64,000 bases of DNA from GH45 sp046704385 (GTDB lineage Bacteria > Bacteroidota > Bacteroidia > Bacteroidales > SZUA-534). The notes below the pieces were generated by a model that saw nothing but the letters and a program-made list of their open reading frames with translations, ran no database searches and had not been told where the DNA came from. Positions within the stretch are counted from its first letter, which is position 1. Every line of letters begins with the position of its first letter. The stretch is from assembly GCA_046704385.1 (NCBI GenBank), contig JBJKSB010000074.1, positions 62,001-126,000 of the forward strand. The letters run 5' to 3'. The position numbers and the translations under genes were made by a program. Shown here one piece after another: positions 53,350 through 62,580 of the stretch.

Positions 53350-55164
53350 ATGACTTTAATTGAGAAAATAATAGCAAACCATTCAAAACATGATAAAGTT
53401 AAGCCGGGTGATATTGTTGACATTGAAATTGATACCCGCGCTGCCCGTGATTTTGGTGGAGCTAATGTAGTAAAGAATCTGAAGGATCATCAACTTAAAA
53501 TTGATAACCCCTCGAAGACCTTTTTTACATTTGATTGTAATCCGACAGGATCAGATCAAAAATATGCCGTAAATCAGCATACATGCCGAATATTTGCCCG
53601 TGAAAATGCGATAAAAGTGTACGACATCGATAAAGGAATAGGTACACATATTATGATTCAGGATGGTTTAGCCTGGCCGGGTTCAACAGCAGTTACAACC
53701 GATTCGCATGCAAATATACTGGGATCTATCGGCGCTTTTGGTCAGGGTATGGGTGATCAGGATATTGCTGCTGCATGGAACAAAGGTAAAGTATGGTTTA
53801 AAGTGCCTGAATCGGTTAAAATAAATTTAAATGGTGAATGGCCGGAAAATGTAAGGGCCAAAGATATAGCGTTAAACCTGCTTAACAGGTTTGGAGCAAA
53901 CCAGCTACTGGGATATTCTGTAGAAATATATGGAGATGCCGTACAACAATTTACAGTGGATGAGCGAATTACCATAGCCTCAATGGCAACTGAAATGGGT
54001 TGTATCATAATTTTATTTGAACCTAATGAATTAGTTCTTGACTTTTGTGAAGACAGAACAGGTTTTAAAATAAATACTGTAAAAGCAGACAGAAATGCTG
54101 TTTATGCAAAGGTATTTGATTTGGACTTATCAGAATTTGTTCCCATGGTTTCGAGACCAGGTGCACCTCATGATACCGTATCAGTTAATACGGTAAAAGG
54201 CACAAAAATAGATTCAGCATTTATAGGAAGTTGTACCAATGGCAGGATTATGGACATGCGAGCTACCGCCAATATTCTGGAAGGCAGGCAGGTTGCCCCG
54301 GGAGTTGTGCTCAAAATAGTACCCGGAACTGATGAAATTTGGCAACAGTGTTTGGATGAAGGACTTATCCAGATTTTTAAAAATGCCGGTGCCTTATTAT
54401 CAAATGCCGGTTGTGCGGGTTGTGCAGCAGGACAGGTGGGACAAAACGGTCAGGGTGAGGTTACTATTAGTACCGGAAACAGAAATTTCCCCGGGAAACA
54501 AGGAAAAGGTGAGGTTTATTTAGCCAGCCCCGCAGTGGTAGCAGCCTCTGCTATTGCAGGAACCATTACCACCCCGGACGATATTCCTGAAGAGCCCATG
54601 TTATTTACCTTACCGAATTTTATTGAAGAACAAATAAAAGAAGCCAAAGCGCAAATTTCACAGAAAAAAGTATCAGAACAACCTACAACTATTGAAGGAA
54701 GCGTATGGATTATTGATGAAGACAATATTGATACCGATATGATTTTCCATAACCGCTACCTGGCGATTACCGATATCAAAGAAATGGGGCAATATACTTT
54801 CGATAACCTAAAAGGACATGAAGATTTCGCCCAAAAAGCTCAGCCGGGAGATATTGTAATTGTACAAAAAAACTTCGGATCAGGTAGTTCACGCCAGCAA
54901 GCTGTTGATTGTTTTAAATCATTAGGTATTCATGCCATACTGGCTAAAAGTTACGGTGCCATTTATGAGCGAAATGCTATCAATGCTGCATTGCCCATTA
55001 TGGTATATAAAACTTTAGATGAACTCAATCTTATAGATGGTGATACTATCCGTGTCGATTTTAAATCAGGCTTAATTACTAATCTTAATAATAGTAAAAC
55101 CGTTCAGGCCGAACCGTTTTCAGAAGTACAACTGGAAATATATCAAAACGGAGGGTTATTTTAA
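53350..55164 (+). CDS. Aconitase-superfamily hydro-lyase with large and small subunits fused (homoaconitase/LeuCD-like)
   Basis: The 604-residue protein joins a LeuC-like large domain (about 1-420) to a LeuD-like swivel domain (about 455-604). The three cluster ligands of the [4Fe-4S] centre are Cys295 in SCTNGR and Cys355 and Cys358 in CAGC. VTTDSHANILGSIGAFGQGMGDQD near 116-139 is the substrate-site block. The swivel domain carries IDTDMIFHNRYL and GSGSSRQQAV, with the substrate-binding GSxSR loop. It isomerises a hydroxy-tricarboxylic or dicarboxylic acid; isopropylmalate, homoaconitate or citrate are possible, and sequence alone does not decide. No leuB or leuA homologue is nearby. A terminator separates it from the convergent gene. 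Confidence 0.9.
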   Translation: MTLIEKIIANHSKHDKVKPGDIVDIEIDTRAARDFGGANVVKNLKDHQLKIDNPSKTFFTFDCNPTGSDQKYAVNQHTCRIFARENAIKVYDIDKGIGTHIMIQDGLAWPGSTAVTTDSHANILGSIGAFGQGMGDQDIAAAWNKGKVWFKVPESVKINLNGEWPENVRAKDIALNLLNRFGANQLLGYSVEIYGDAVQQFTVDERITIASMATEMGCIIILFEPNELVLDFCEDRTGFKINTVKADRNAVYAKVFDLDLSEFVPMVSRPGAPHDTVSVNTVKGTKIDSAFIGSCTNGRIMDMRATANILEGRQVAPGVVLKIVPGTDEIWQQCLDEGLIQIFKNAGALLSNAGCAGCAAGQVGQNGQGEVTISTGNRNFPGKQGKGEVYLASPAVVAASAIAGTITTPDDIPEEPMLFTLPNFIEEQIKEAKAQISQKKVSEQPTTIEGSVWIIDEDNIDTDMIFHNRYLAITDIKEMGQYTFDNLKGHEDFAQKAQPGDIVIVQKNFGSGSSRQQAVDCFKSLGIHAILAKSYGAIYERNAINAALPIMVYKTLDELNLIDGDTIRVDFKSGLITNLNNSKTVQAEPFSEVQLEIYQNGGLF

Positions 55165-55194
55165 TTACTACCAAAGGATTTGTTTCTTTTTTGG

Positions 55195-55242
55195 CATCGG
55201 ATGAGTGTTTATACCAACAAGCTCTCATCCGATGACTTTTTT
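55195..55242 (+). terminator. Terminator of the fused dehydratase gene
   Basis: CATCGGATGAG at 55195-55205 pairs with CTCATCCGATG at 55224-55234, followed by ACTTTTTT. The T run is on the plus strand only, so it serves the plus-strand gene and not the convergent one. Confidence 0.85.
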
Positions 55243-55252
55243 ATAAACAAGC

Positions 55253-56392
55253 TTAAGCAAGCCTTATAGTTTTACTATACTGAACATTCCTTTTTTCCAG
55301 GTAGTCTAACATATATGTAAAACAACCCTCGTGCTTACCGACTAATTCAGGAGGGAATACACCTTTTTCTTCAAAAAGACCTTCTAAAAACATATTGGCA
55401 GCCGCTGTGGCAGTATAACCAGTTGTTCGCGCCATTGATGAAGTTTGTGTCTTGTGATTAAATTCATCATAAAGATTATATACTACCTCTTCAGTTTTGC
55501 CTTCTGCATTCACACCTCGTAAGGTAATACGCATCACCGTGAATTCCTCTTCATTTTCGCCCAATTTCCATTCATGGAACAAAACATTACAAGTTAGTTC
55601 AAGTGGAGAAACCACACTTCCATTAATATTCATTTTTTCGTTATTAAAAAACCCTGCTTGTTTGAGTACTTTTATATATTCCACGTGTCCGGGATACCTC
55701 AGGGTTTTTTCCTTCATATTTCGGATGTGCGACATGGTATGAATAATAGACCGAAGGCCGTCGGAATTGAAAGATTCCAGTGTCCCTACTTTATCAAACT
55801 CAACATATTCACAATCTGACAGGGGCTCACGAACAATCAGCTGACTATTCTCTACATACCGGGCCGGACGAGTATATTCCTCAATAACGTCAATAGGAGA
55901 AAATGGGGCTTTATAACTGAAAGGCCACCTTTTTTGTTTGGGCAATCCACCAACCAGGCATTCAAAATCAGTAAGTTTTAGTCTCTCATTATAATAACCC
56001 AGTATTAGGTTCCCCATTCCCGGAGCAACTCCACAATCCACTATCGCAGTCACGTTTTTCTGTTTAGCCAGGGCATCCAGTTCCAGGGCATCTTCAGAAA
56101 AAAATGATATGTCAACCACATTTTTACCAGCCTCAATAATAGCTTTTACAGTTTGAAAACCCAAAAAGCCGGGTACAGCGCAAACAACCAGATCAAATGG
56201 CTTAATTGTATTTTTAAGTTCCTCAGACTGAGCTACATCTAACTTTTCAACAAACAAACTGTTGCATTTTAGTTTAACCTTATCCAGAACCGTTTGACTT
56301 ATATCGGTAAGTGTTACGTTATGATTCTTGCTTAAATCGATGGCCATGGCACTACCAACCATGCCGGCACCTAAAACAATAATAGTATTCAT
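55253..56392 (-). CDS. Saccharopine-dehydrogenase-like NAD(P)-dependent oxidoreductase
   Basis: The 379-residue protein has an N-terminal Rossmann fold (IIVLGAGMVGSAMAIDLSK at 4-22) and a CAVPGFLGFQTVKAIIEAG motif near 70-90. DISFFSEDALELDALAK and the GVAPGMGNLILGYY block are typical of saccharopine dehydrogenase and related lysine-6-dehydrogenase-like enzymes. The C-terminal part (about 130-350) has the substrate fold with the SHIRNMKEKTLRYPGHVEY segment (R-Y-P-G-H conserved in saccharopine dehydrogenases). It probably acts in lysine or polyamine metabolism; the exact substrate is not clear. It stands convergent to the dehydratase gene and divergent from glpD. Confidence 0.87.
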   Translation of the reverse strand: MNTIIVLGAGMVGSAMAIDLSKNHNVTLTDISQTVLDKVKLKCNSLFVEKLDVAQSEELKNTIKPFDLVVCAVPGFLGFQTVKAIIEAGKNVVDISFFSEDALELDALAKQKNVTAIVDCGVAPGMGNLILGYYNERLKLTDFECLVGGLPKQKRWPFSYKAPFSPIDVIEEYTRPARYVENSQLIVREPLSDCEYVEFDKVGTLESFNSDGLRSIIHTMSHIRNMKEKTLRYPGHVEYIKVLKQAGFFNNEKMNINGSVVSPLELTCNVLFHEWKLGENEEEFTVMRITLRGVNAEGKTEEVVYNLYDEFNHKTQTSSMARTTGYTATAAANMFLEGLFEEKGVFPPELVGKHEGCFTYMLDYLEKRNVQYSKTIRLA

Positions 56393-56576
56393 AATAAAAA
56401 TTTAAATAATTAAAAAAGTAAGTTGAATAAGAAAGGAAGGATTCTTACAATCCTGGAATCAATACCCAGGGCATTTGGTTTGTTTTTATGGTTTTTTTTA
56501 TCTGCATCAGGTAAACTTACAAATAATTTTTTAATGTACATTTACTACATAAAATCAACCTTTTTTCAGGGACTTC

Positions 56577-58151
56577 ATGGATATATTTAATAGAGACATT
56601 CAAACAGGACAATTATCAAAAACCCAGGACTGGGATTTAGTAATTATAGGTGGTGGTGCTACCGGTTTAGGAGCAGCAGTTGAAGCCATAACACAGGGCT
56701 GGAAAACACTGTTGGTGGAACAAAATGACTTTGCCAAAGGCACATCAAGCAGAAGTACCAAATTAGCTCATGGTGGGGTACGATATCTGGCACAAGGCAA
56801 TATTTCGTTGGTTCTTGAGGCCTTGCACGAACGGGGAATAATGAAAAAAAATGCTCCACATCTTGTCAAAAACCAGTCTTTTATAATACCGTGTTATAAA
56901 TGGTGGGTGAAACCATATTACACCTTTGGTCTTGGTATTTATGATTTAATGGCAGGACGACTAAGCTTAGGCCGTTCACTCCCCTACTCGCGTAAAAGGA
57001 CACTGGAATACATTCCCACCCTGCGGTTAAAGAATCTGCGAGGCGGGGTGGTTTACCACGATGGACAATTCGATGATTCCCGGTATGCCATAAACCTTTG
57101 CCAGACTTTTATTGAAAAAGGAGGAACCGCGATTAACTATTGTAAAGTTTTGAATCTGGTTAAAGTAAAAGATAAAATAGCTGGTATAGAGATTCGGGAT
57201 GAAGAATCGGGTAAAACCCACACCGTAAAATCAAAAATGGTAATAAACGCCACCGGTATTTTTGTAGACGATATTATTAAAATGGATAATCCAAAAGCCA
57301 GGCACATAGTTTGCCCCAGCCAGGGTGTACATTTGGTGTTGGACAAGGATTTTGTTCCGGGTAAACATGCTATAATGATTCCAAAAACCAGTGATGGCCG
57401 CGTACTATTTGCCGTCCCCTGGCATAATAAGGTGGTAGTGGGTACGACCGATGTAAAAAAAGAAACCTCAGAACTTGAACCCAAAGCCCTTGAGGAGGAA
57501 GTAAATTTTATCCTGGAAACAGCCGGGCGATTTCTGGCAAAACCTCCAAAACGATCAGATGTTAAAAGTGTTTTTGCAGGATTGCGTCCATTGGCTTTAT
57601 CCCAGGGTAATAGTACAAAAACCAAGGAGATATCAAGAAATCATAAAATTGTAGTTTCAAAATCGGGTTTGGTTACCATTATAGGTGGTAAATGGACTAC
57701 TTACCGGAGAATGGGCGAAGATGTAATAAAAAGCGCAGCGAAGGTAACCAGCCGCAAAATTAAGCCTTCGGTTACCGAACACCTACCTATTCATGGATAT
57801 AAATCTGGTGTGGATCTTTCCGATCCGCTTTATGTATACGGCACTGATGCTGGAAAAATAACAGCTCTGGCAGATGAAAATAAAGAATTAGGCAATTATC
57901 TTAGCACTGATTTAGGCATCATAAAAGCCCAGGTGATTTGGGCTGTGCGATTTGAAATGGCCCGAACCGTCGAAGATTTTCTGGCCCGTCGTACCCGATC
58001 ATTATTCCTTGATGCAAAAGAGAGTCTGAGAATGGCTCCGGCAGTAGCTAAACTTATGGCCACAGAGCTAAATTATGATGATAAATGGATTGGTTCACAA
58101 ATTCAACATTTCGAAGCGGTGGCTAAAAACTATATTATTGATGAAGTGTGA
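56577..58151 (+). CDS. glpD: Glycerol-3-phosphate dehydrogenase, FAD-dependent
   Basis: The 524-residue enzyme oxidises glycerol-3-phosphate to dihydroxyacetone phosphate at the inner membrane and passes the electrons to quinone. The FAD-binding GGGATGLGAA lies near 28-37, then TSSRSTKLAHGGVRYL near 58-73, the second FAD block with GKWTTYRRMGEDV near 376-388, and a C-terminal helical domain (about 400-524) with RTRSLFLDAKESL. Length is normal for GlpD. A TACATTTA box lies 33 bases upstream and could be the -7 element. GlpK is the next gene on the strand, 212 bases downstream, so glycerol and its phosphate are used as carbon source. Confidence 0.96.
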   Translation: MDIFNRDIQTGQLSKTQDWDLVIIGGGATGLGAAVEAITQGWKTLLVEQNDFAKGTSSRSTKLAHGGVRYLAQGNISLVLEALHERGIMKKNAPHLVKNQSFIIPCYKWWVKPYYTFGLGIYDLMAGRLSLGRSLPYSRKRTLEYIPTLRLKNLRGGVVYHDGQFDDSRYAINLCQTFIEKGGTAINYCKVLNLVKVKDKIAGIEIRDEESGKTHTVKSKMVINATGIFVDDIIKMDNPKARHIVCPSQGVHLVLDKDFVPGKHAIMIPKTSDGRVLFAVPWHNKVVVGTTDVKKETSELEPKALEEEVNFILETAGRFLAKPPKRSDVKSVFAGLRPLALSQGNSTKTKEISRNHKIVVSKSGLVTIIGGKWTTYRRMGEDVIKSAAKVTSRKIKPSVTEHLPIHGYKSGVDLSDPLYVYGTDAGKITALADENKELGNYLSTDLGIIKAQVIWAVRFEMARTVEDFLARRTRSLFLDAKESLRMAPAVAKLMATELNYDDKWIGSQIQHFEAVAKNYIIDEV

Positions 58152-58363
58152 TAACAACCTGAGGCTGAATTATCAATCCGGTTAAATTATTGATTTAAAA
58201 TATTAGAGTTCAAAATTAGAAAAATGGAAGAATGGAATCGTAAAATATAATGTAATGAACAATCCCAGCTTTCCAGCTCTCCAATATTCAAAAAAATAAG
58301 TCAATTTAAAAATACTGTTGTTCAAATATTAAACAGGCTTATCCGAATAAATACTAAAATATC
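58152..58363. other. glpD to glpK spacer with low-complexity text
   Basis: The 212 bases contain repeated GGAA/TCC words (TGGAAGAATGGAATC, then CCCAGCTTTCCAGCTC), a type of text seen in intergenic repeats of this phylum, and no open frame I support. No strong hairpin is evident, so glpD and glpK could be cotranscribed. Confidence 0.35.
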
Positions 58364-59851
58364 ATGAACAAATATATACTTGCACTCGACCAGGGAACAA
58401 CCAGCTCAAGGGCTATCATTTTCGATAAAAAGGGAAATATTATATCGATAACCCAAAGAGAATTTACACAATATTTTCCTAAACCAGGTTGGGTGGAACA
58501 CGATCCTATAGATATTTGGTCCACCCAGGAAGCAATGGCTGCTGAAGCGCTTTCCAAATCCGGTCTGAACAAGACTGATATTGAAGCAATAGGAATCACC
58601 AATCAAAGGGAAACGGTCATTATTTGGGATCGCAAAACCGGGAAACCAGTATATAATGCCATTGTTTGGCAAGACAAGCGTACTTTGGACTTCTGTGAGC
58701 AACTAAAACAAGAAGGTTATTCTGATTTAATCCGCAAAAAAACCGGATTGGTAATTGATTCCTATTTTTCAGCCACCAAAGTTAAATGGGTATTGGATAA
58801 TGTGCCCGGTACACGTGAAAAGGCCGAAACCGGTGAGCTGGCGATGGGTACTGTAGATAGTTGGCTGGTCTGGAATTTTACTGGTGGAACGTTGCATATT
58901 ACCGATGTTACCAATGCTTCACGAACCTTATTGCTTAATATTAATACTTTATCGTGGGATGATGAGTTACTGGAACTCTTTAACATTCCCAAAGCTTTAT
59001 TGCCTGAGGTAAAACCTTCGAGTGAAATCTACGGATATGCACATACATCAGTTTTTAACCACATTCCCATTGCCGGGATGGCCGGCGATCAGCAAGCAGC
59101 TTTATTTGGCCAGTTGTGTGTCAAACCGGGGATGGTAAAAAATACTTATGGCACAGGCTGTTTTATGCTTATGAATATTGGCGATAAACCTATAAAGTCG
59201 GAACACCGGTTATTAACAACGGTGGCCTGGAAAATCCGAAACCAGGTTTATTATGCACTGGAGGGTAGTATCTTTATTGGAGGTGCTGTGGTGCAGTGGC
59301 TCCGCGATAGTTTGAAAATAATTGACAGTTCAGACGAAGTTGAGAAATTGGCCAACTCAGTAAACTCATCCGAAGGAGTTTACTTTATTCCGGCGTTTGC
59401 CGGCCTGGGAGCTCCTTACTGGAATCAAAAAGCACAAGGTACTATTTTTGGACTCACCCGCGGAAGTACTGATGCTCATATTGCCAGAGCAGCCATTGAA
59501 TCTGTCGCATACCAAACTATGGATGTACTGAAACTAATGGAGGCTGATTCAGGAATATCCATAAAGGAATTAAGGGTTGACGGTGGTGCTACTGTAAATA
59601 ATCCTCTTATGCAATTTCAGGCTGATGTTTTAAATACGATTACTGTAAGACCAGAAATTGTGGAAACCACTGCTTTGGGAGCAGCATTCCTGGCGGGACT
59701 GGCCGTTGGTTTTTGGAAAAACATGGATGAAATAGAACATATTTGGCAAACCAACACACGATTTATCCCAAATACTAACCGATTACAATTTGAGGAAGGT
59801 ATAAAAGGCTGGCAGAAAGCTATCAATGCATTGCAAGTCTGGGCAAAGTAA
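58364..59851 (+). CDS. glpK: Glycerol kinase
   Basis: The 495-residue enzyme phosphorylates glycerol with ATP. The FGGY-family signatures are LALDQGTTSSRAIIFDKKG near 6-24, the substrate region QDKRTLDF and the nucleotide-site motif YGTGCFMLMNIG near 263-274. The second family signature GVYFIPAFAGLGAPYWNQKAQGT lies near 338-360, and RVDGGATVNNPLMQFQADVL near 404-423 has the catalytic-region aspartate. Length and motifs are typical. It provides glycerol-3-phosphate to GlpD next door and possibly to the lipid acyltransferases. A glycerol facilitator gene is not in the window. Confidence 0.98.
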   Translation: MNKYILALDQGTTSSRAIIFDKKGNIISITQREFTQYFPKPGWVEHDPIDIWSTQEAMAAEALSKSGLNKTDIEAIGITNQRETVIIWDRKTGKPVYNAIVWQDKRTLDFCEQLKQEGYSDLIRKKTGLVIDSYFSATKVKWVLDNVPGTREKAETGELAMGTVDSWLVWNFTGGTLHITDVTNASRTLLLNINTLSWDDELLELFNIPKALLPEVKPSSEIYGYAHTSVFNHIPIAGMAGDQQAALFGQLCVKPGMVKNTYGTGCFMLMNIGDKPIKSEHRLLTTVAWKIRNQVYYALEGSIFIGGAVVQWLRDSLKIIDSSDEVEKLANSVNSSEGVYFIPAFAGLGAPYWNQKAQGTIFGLTRGSTDAHIARAAIESVAYQTMDVLKLMEADSGISIKELRVDGGATVNNPLMQFQADVLNTITVRPEIVETTALGAAFLAGLAVGFWKNMDEIEHIWQTNTRFIPNTNRLQFEEGIKGWQKAINALQVWAK

Positions 59852-60081
59852 GTAGCAAACCGTTATAAACATCTGATCTTTAATTTACTAACTCGGGTGA
59901 ATTTTATTTCCATTTTCATCTGAAAATAAACCTTACATAATTGGTTATTGAAACTTTACCTGATTTTAAATCGTTAAGTTCAGAGATGAAGTAAAATTAA
60001 AAGGGACAATCGCTGGGTAAATATGTAATTTTTTAAATATCTAAAAAAATTAATATACCTTTAGGATATTAAAACAGGGGT

Positions 60082-61758
60082 ATGCAGAAATTCAAAAATT
60101 ATCTTTTTTCAGAAATTATTCCACAAGTTGTTTCAAAATATGCTGAAAATAGTGCCATTGGCTTTATAAATGAAAATCCAATGACTTATGCTGAAATGGG
60201 CAAAAGCATAAATGCTACTATGGCATTTTTAAAAAGTCTTGGACTAATTCAAGGTGACAAAGTGGTTATTTATAGTCAGAATATGCCTAACTGGGCAATT
60301 GTATATTTTGCCCTTCAGTATATGGGAATTGTAGCTGTACCAGTACTCCCCGATTTTAACCCGCATGAATTAGAGAACGTTTTAGAACATTCGGAATCCA
60401 AAGCAATTTTTATTTCAGAAAACCTGATATTTAAGCTTTCTGATATTAAACAGGATCATCTTCAATCAATTATCCGTCTTGATGATTTTACGATTTTAAA
60501 GACGAATACACAAGATGTTATTTTCGATCCTGAATTAATTTACTCAGGACCACTGGCTAATGACGAAAACCAATTGTCAGTATTAATCTATACCTCAGGT
60601 ACAACAGGTGATTCCAAAGGTGTGATGCTTTCGCAGAAAAACATTCTGTTTAATGCAGTTCAGTCGGGTGGAGTTCAGGAAATTAATTCTATTGACCGGT
60701 TTTTATCGGTTCTTCCTTTATCGCATACTTATGAGAATACCATAGGGTTGGTTTTGCCAATTATAAACGGGGCCAGTGTTACTTATCTTAAAAAGCCACC
60801 TACAGCAAGCATTTTACTTCCGGCCATGAAAAGTTTAAAACCCACCTTTATGCTTACGGTTCCCATGATCATTGAAAAAGTATATCGAAATAGTATTTTA
60901 CCGCAAATTAGGGGTAAAAAAATCACCAATATGCTTCATTCATTCAGGCCGACTCAAAAATTATTATACCGATTGGCTGGCATAAAATTATATAAAACCT
61001 TTGGGGGTAATTTAAAATTTTTTGGTATTGGCGGAGCCAAACTTGATGCAAAAGTTGAACAGTTTTTGCGCGATGCAAAATTCCCTTATGCCATCGGATA
61101 TGGATTAACAGAAACATCCCCATTGCTCGCCGGTTCAAATCCCACACAAACCAGGCTACAAACAATTGGCCCTAAAGTAAATGAATGTGAGCTCAAAATC
61201 AATAATCCGGATACTGCAACGGGTGAAGGTGAAATTTGGGCAAAAGGTCCCAACATAATGTTGGGATATTATAAAAATGAAACTCGTACCAAAGAAGTTC
61301 TTACTGAAGATGGATGGTTTAAAACCGGCGATTTGGGTGTATTTGATAAAAATGGCTGGCTAAGTCACAAGGGAAGATTGAAAAATATGATTGTTGGCGC
61401 TAATGGTGAAAATATTTATCCTGAAGAAATTGAATCGGTAATAAACAATTTTAAGCATGTAGTTGAATCTGTGGTGGTTGAAAAAAAAGGCAAATTGGTT
61501 GCTTTGGTTCATTTCAACCGCGAAGAACTTGAATTAAAGGTCAGGGAAATGAAGGCTGACATTGCTCATAAAGTAGATGAAAAATTTGAAGAAATTACAC
61601 ACAAGGTAGATTCTGCCATAGAAGAACTGTCTATAGAACTGCATAATCATGTAAATGCAAGAGTAAATAAGTTTTCAAGAATCCAGCTGCTAGTGGTTCA
61701 TAATGAACCTTTCCAGAAAACAGCTACACAGAAAATTAAACGGTATTTATATTTTTAA
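60082..61758 (+). CDS. AMP-binding acyl-CoA synthetase (long-chain fatty acid type)
   Basis: The 558-residue protein has SVLIYTSGTTGDSKGVMLSQKN near 168-189 (phosphate-binding loop) and GYGLTETSPL near 340. WAKGPNIMLGYYKN and KTGDLGVFDKNGW near 415-427, the adenylation hinge, are followed by a C-terminal NGENIYPEEIESVI. The end (about 480-558) contains a long charged helical region (IAHKVDEKFEEITHKVDSAIEELS) before the final KTATQKIKRYLY, which bears the typical catalytic lysine region. It should activate a fatty acid to an acyl-adenylate and acyl-CoA. It resembles the ligase half of 45183-47645 but has no carrier or acyltransferase. A TACCTTTA box lies at 60056-60063. The 230-base gap from glpK holds no other feature. 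Confidence 0.9.
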   Translation: MQKFKNYLFSEIIPQVVSKYAENSAIGFINENPMTYAEMGKSINATMAFLKSLGLIQGDKVVIYSQNMPNWAIVYFALQYMGIVAVPVLPDFNPHELENVLEHSESKAIFISENLIFKLSDIKQDHLQSIIRLDDFTILKTNTQDVIFDPELIYSGPLANDENQLSVLIYTSGTTGDSKGVMLSQKNILFNAVQSGGVQEINSIDRFLSVLPLSHTYENTIGLVLPIINGASVTYLKKPPTASILLPAMKSLKPTFMLTVPMIIEKVYRNSILPQIRGKKITNMLHSFRPTQKLLYRLAGIKLYKTFGGNLKFFGIGGAKLDAKVEQFLRDAKFPYAIGYGLTETSPLLAGSNPTQTRLQTIGPKVNECELKINNPDTATGEGEIWAKGPNIMLGYYKNETRTKEVLTEDGWFKTGDLGVFDKNGWLSHKGRLKNMIVGANGENIYPEEIESVINNFKHVVESVVVEKKGKLVALVHFNREELELKVREMKADIAHKVDEKFEEITHKVDSAIEELSIELHNHVNARVNKFSRIQLLVVHNEPFQKTATQKIKRYLYF

Positions 61759-61819
61759 TACCATGGAACCATACTATCTTTTTTAATTTAGTGAAAGGCT
61801 GGTTTTAAAATAAAATGAT

Positions 61820-62572
61820 ATGATTGAAAGAAAGGATTTAAAACTGGCTGTCCTTATTGATGCAGATAATATTCCTTATGCAAATATTAAGGGAATGTTA
61901 GACGAAATAACCAAATTTGGAGTGCCTACCATTAAAAGGATTTACGGAGATTGGACCAGACCAACGGTTTCAGGATGGAAACCAGCTCTACTTGAACATG
62001 CCATTACACCCATTCAGCAATACAGTTATACTACCGGCAAAAATGCAACCGACTCTGCCATGATAATTGATGCAATGGACATCCTCCATAGCGATAAGGT
62101 AGATGGTTTTTGTCTGGTTTCTAGCGACAGTGATTTTACAAGACTGGCAACACGATTAAGAGAATCAGGTATGCTGGTTATTGGTATTGGTGAAAAAAAA
62201 ACACCCAGCCCATTCATCGTGGCCTGCGATAAATTTATTTATATTGAAATTATTGGGGGCAAAGACGATTTGAAGAGTGAAGTTGAAAGTAAAATTAAAG
62301 AGGCTACGCTTAATGAATTTGATAAGATTGATGGCAAATTTATACATTTATTAAAAGTATCTATTGAAGATATTGCAGATGACGATGGCTGGGCCTTTCT
62401 TGCAGAATTAGGTGCATTGTTAATTAAAAAGAAACCTGATTTTGACCCAAGAAATTACGGCTTTTCAAAACTCACACCTCTTATAAAATCTCTTAAAAAG
62501 CATTTTATTGTTGATGAACGAGAAGTTGAAAAGTCAAGGATAAAACATATTTATGTAAAAATTAAGAAATAG
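61820..62572 (+). CDS. NYN-domain nuclease-like protein with OST-HTH/LOTUS domain
   Basis: The 250-residue protein has an N-terminal NYN (PIN-like) domain with the acidic residues in LAVLIDADNIPY near 10-21, KNATDSAMIIDAMDIL near 74-89 and CLVSSDSDFTRLATRLRE near 98-115. These mark the metal-binding site of this fold. The last part (about 175-250) is a winged-helix OST-HTH/LOTUS-like domain with WAFLAELGALLIKKKPDFDPRNYGFSKLTPLI. This combination (also in LabA/DUF88-type proteins) suggests RNA cleavage or binding, but activity in this protein is not shown. It ends eight bases before the stop of the convergent agmatinase-like gene, with no room for a terminator between them. Confidence 0.9.
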   Translation: MIERKDLKLAVLIDADNIPYANIKGMLDEITKFGVPTIKRIYGDWTRPTVSGWKPALLEHAITPIQQYSYTTGKNATDSAMIIDAMDILHSDKVDGFCLVSSDSDFTRLATRLRESGMLVIGIGEKKTPSPFIVACDKFIYIEIIGGKDDLKSEVESKIKEATLNEFDKIDGKFIHLLKVSIEDIADDDGWAFLAELGALLIKKKPDFDPRNYGFSKLTPLIKSLKKHFIVDEREVEKSRIKHIYVKIKK

Positions 62573-62580
62573 ATATAATG

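Noticed and set aside
57137..57625. 162-residue minus-strand open frame inside glpD
   Set aside because: It is antisense to conserved GlpD sequence and shows no recognisable domain.
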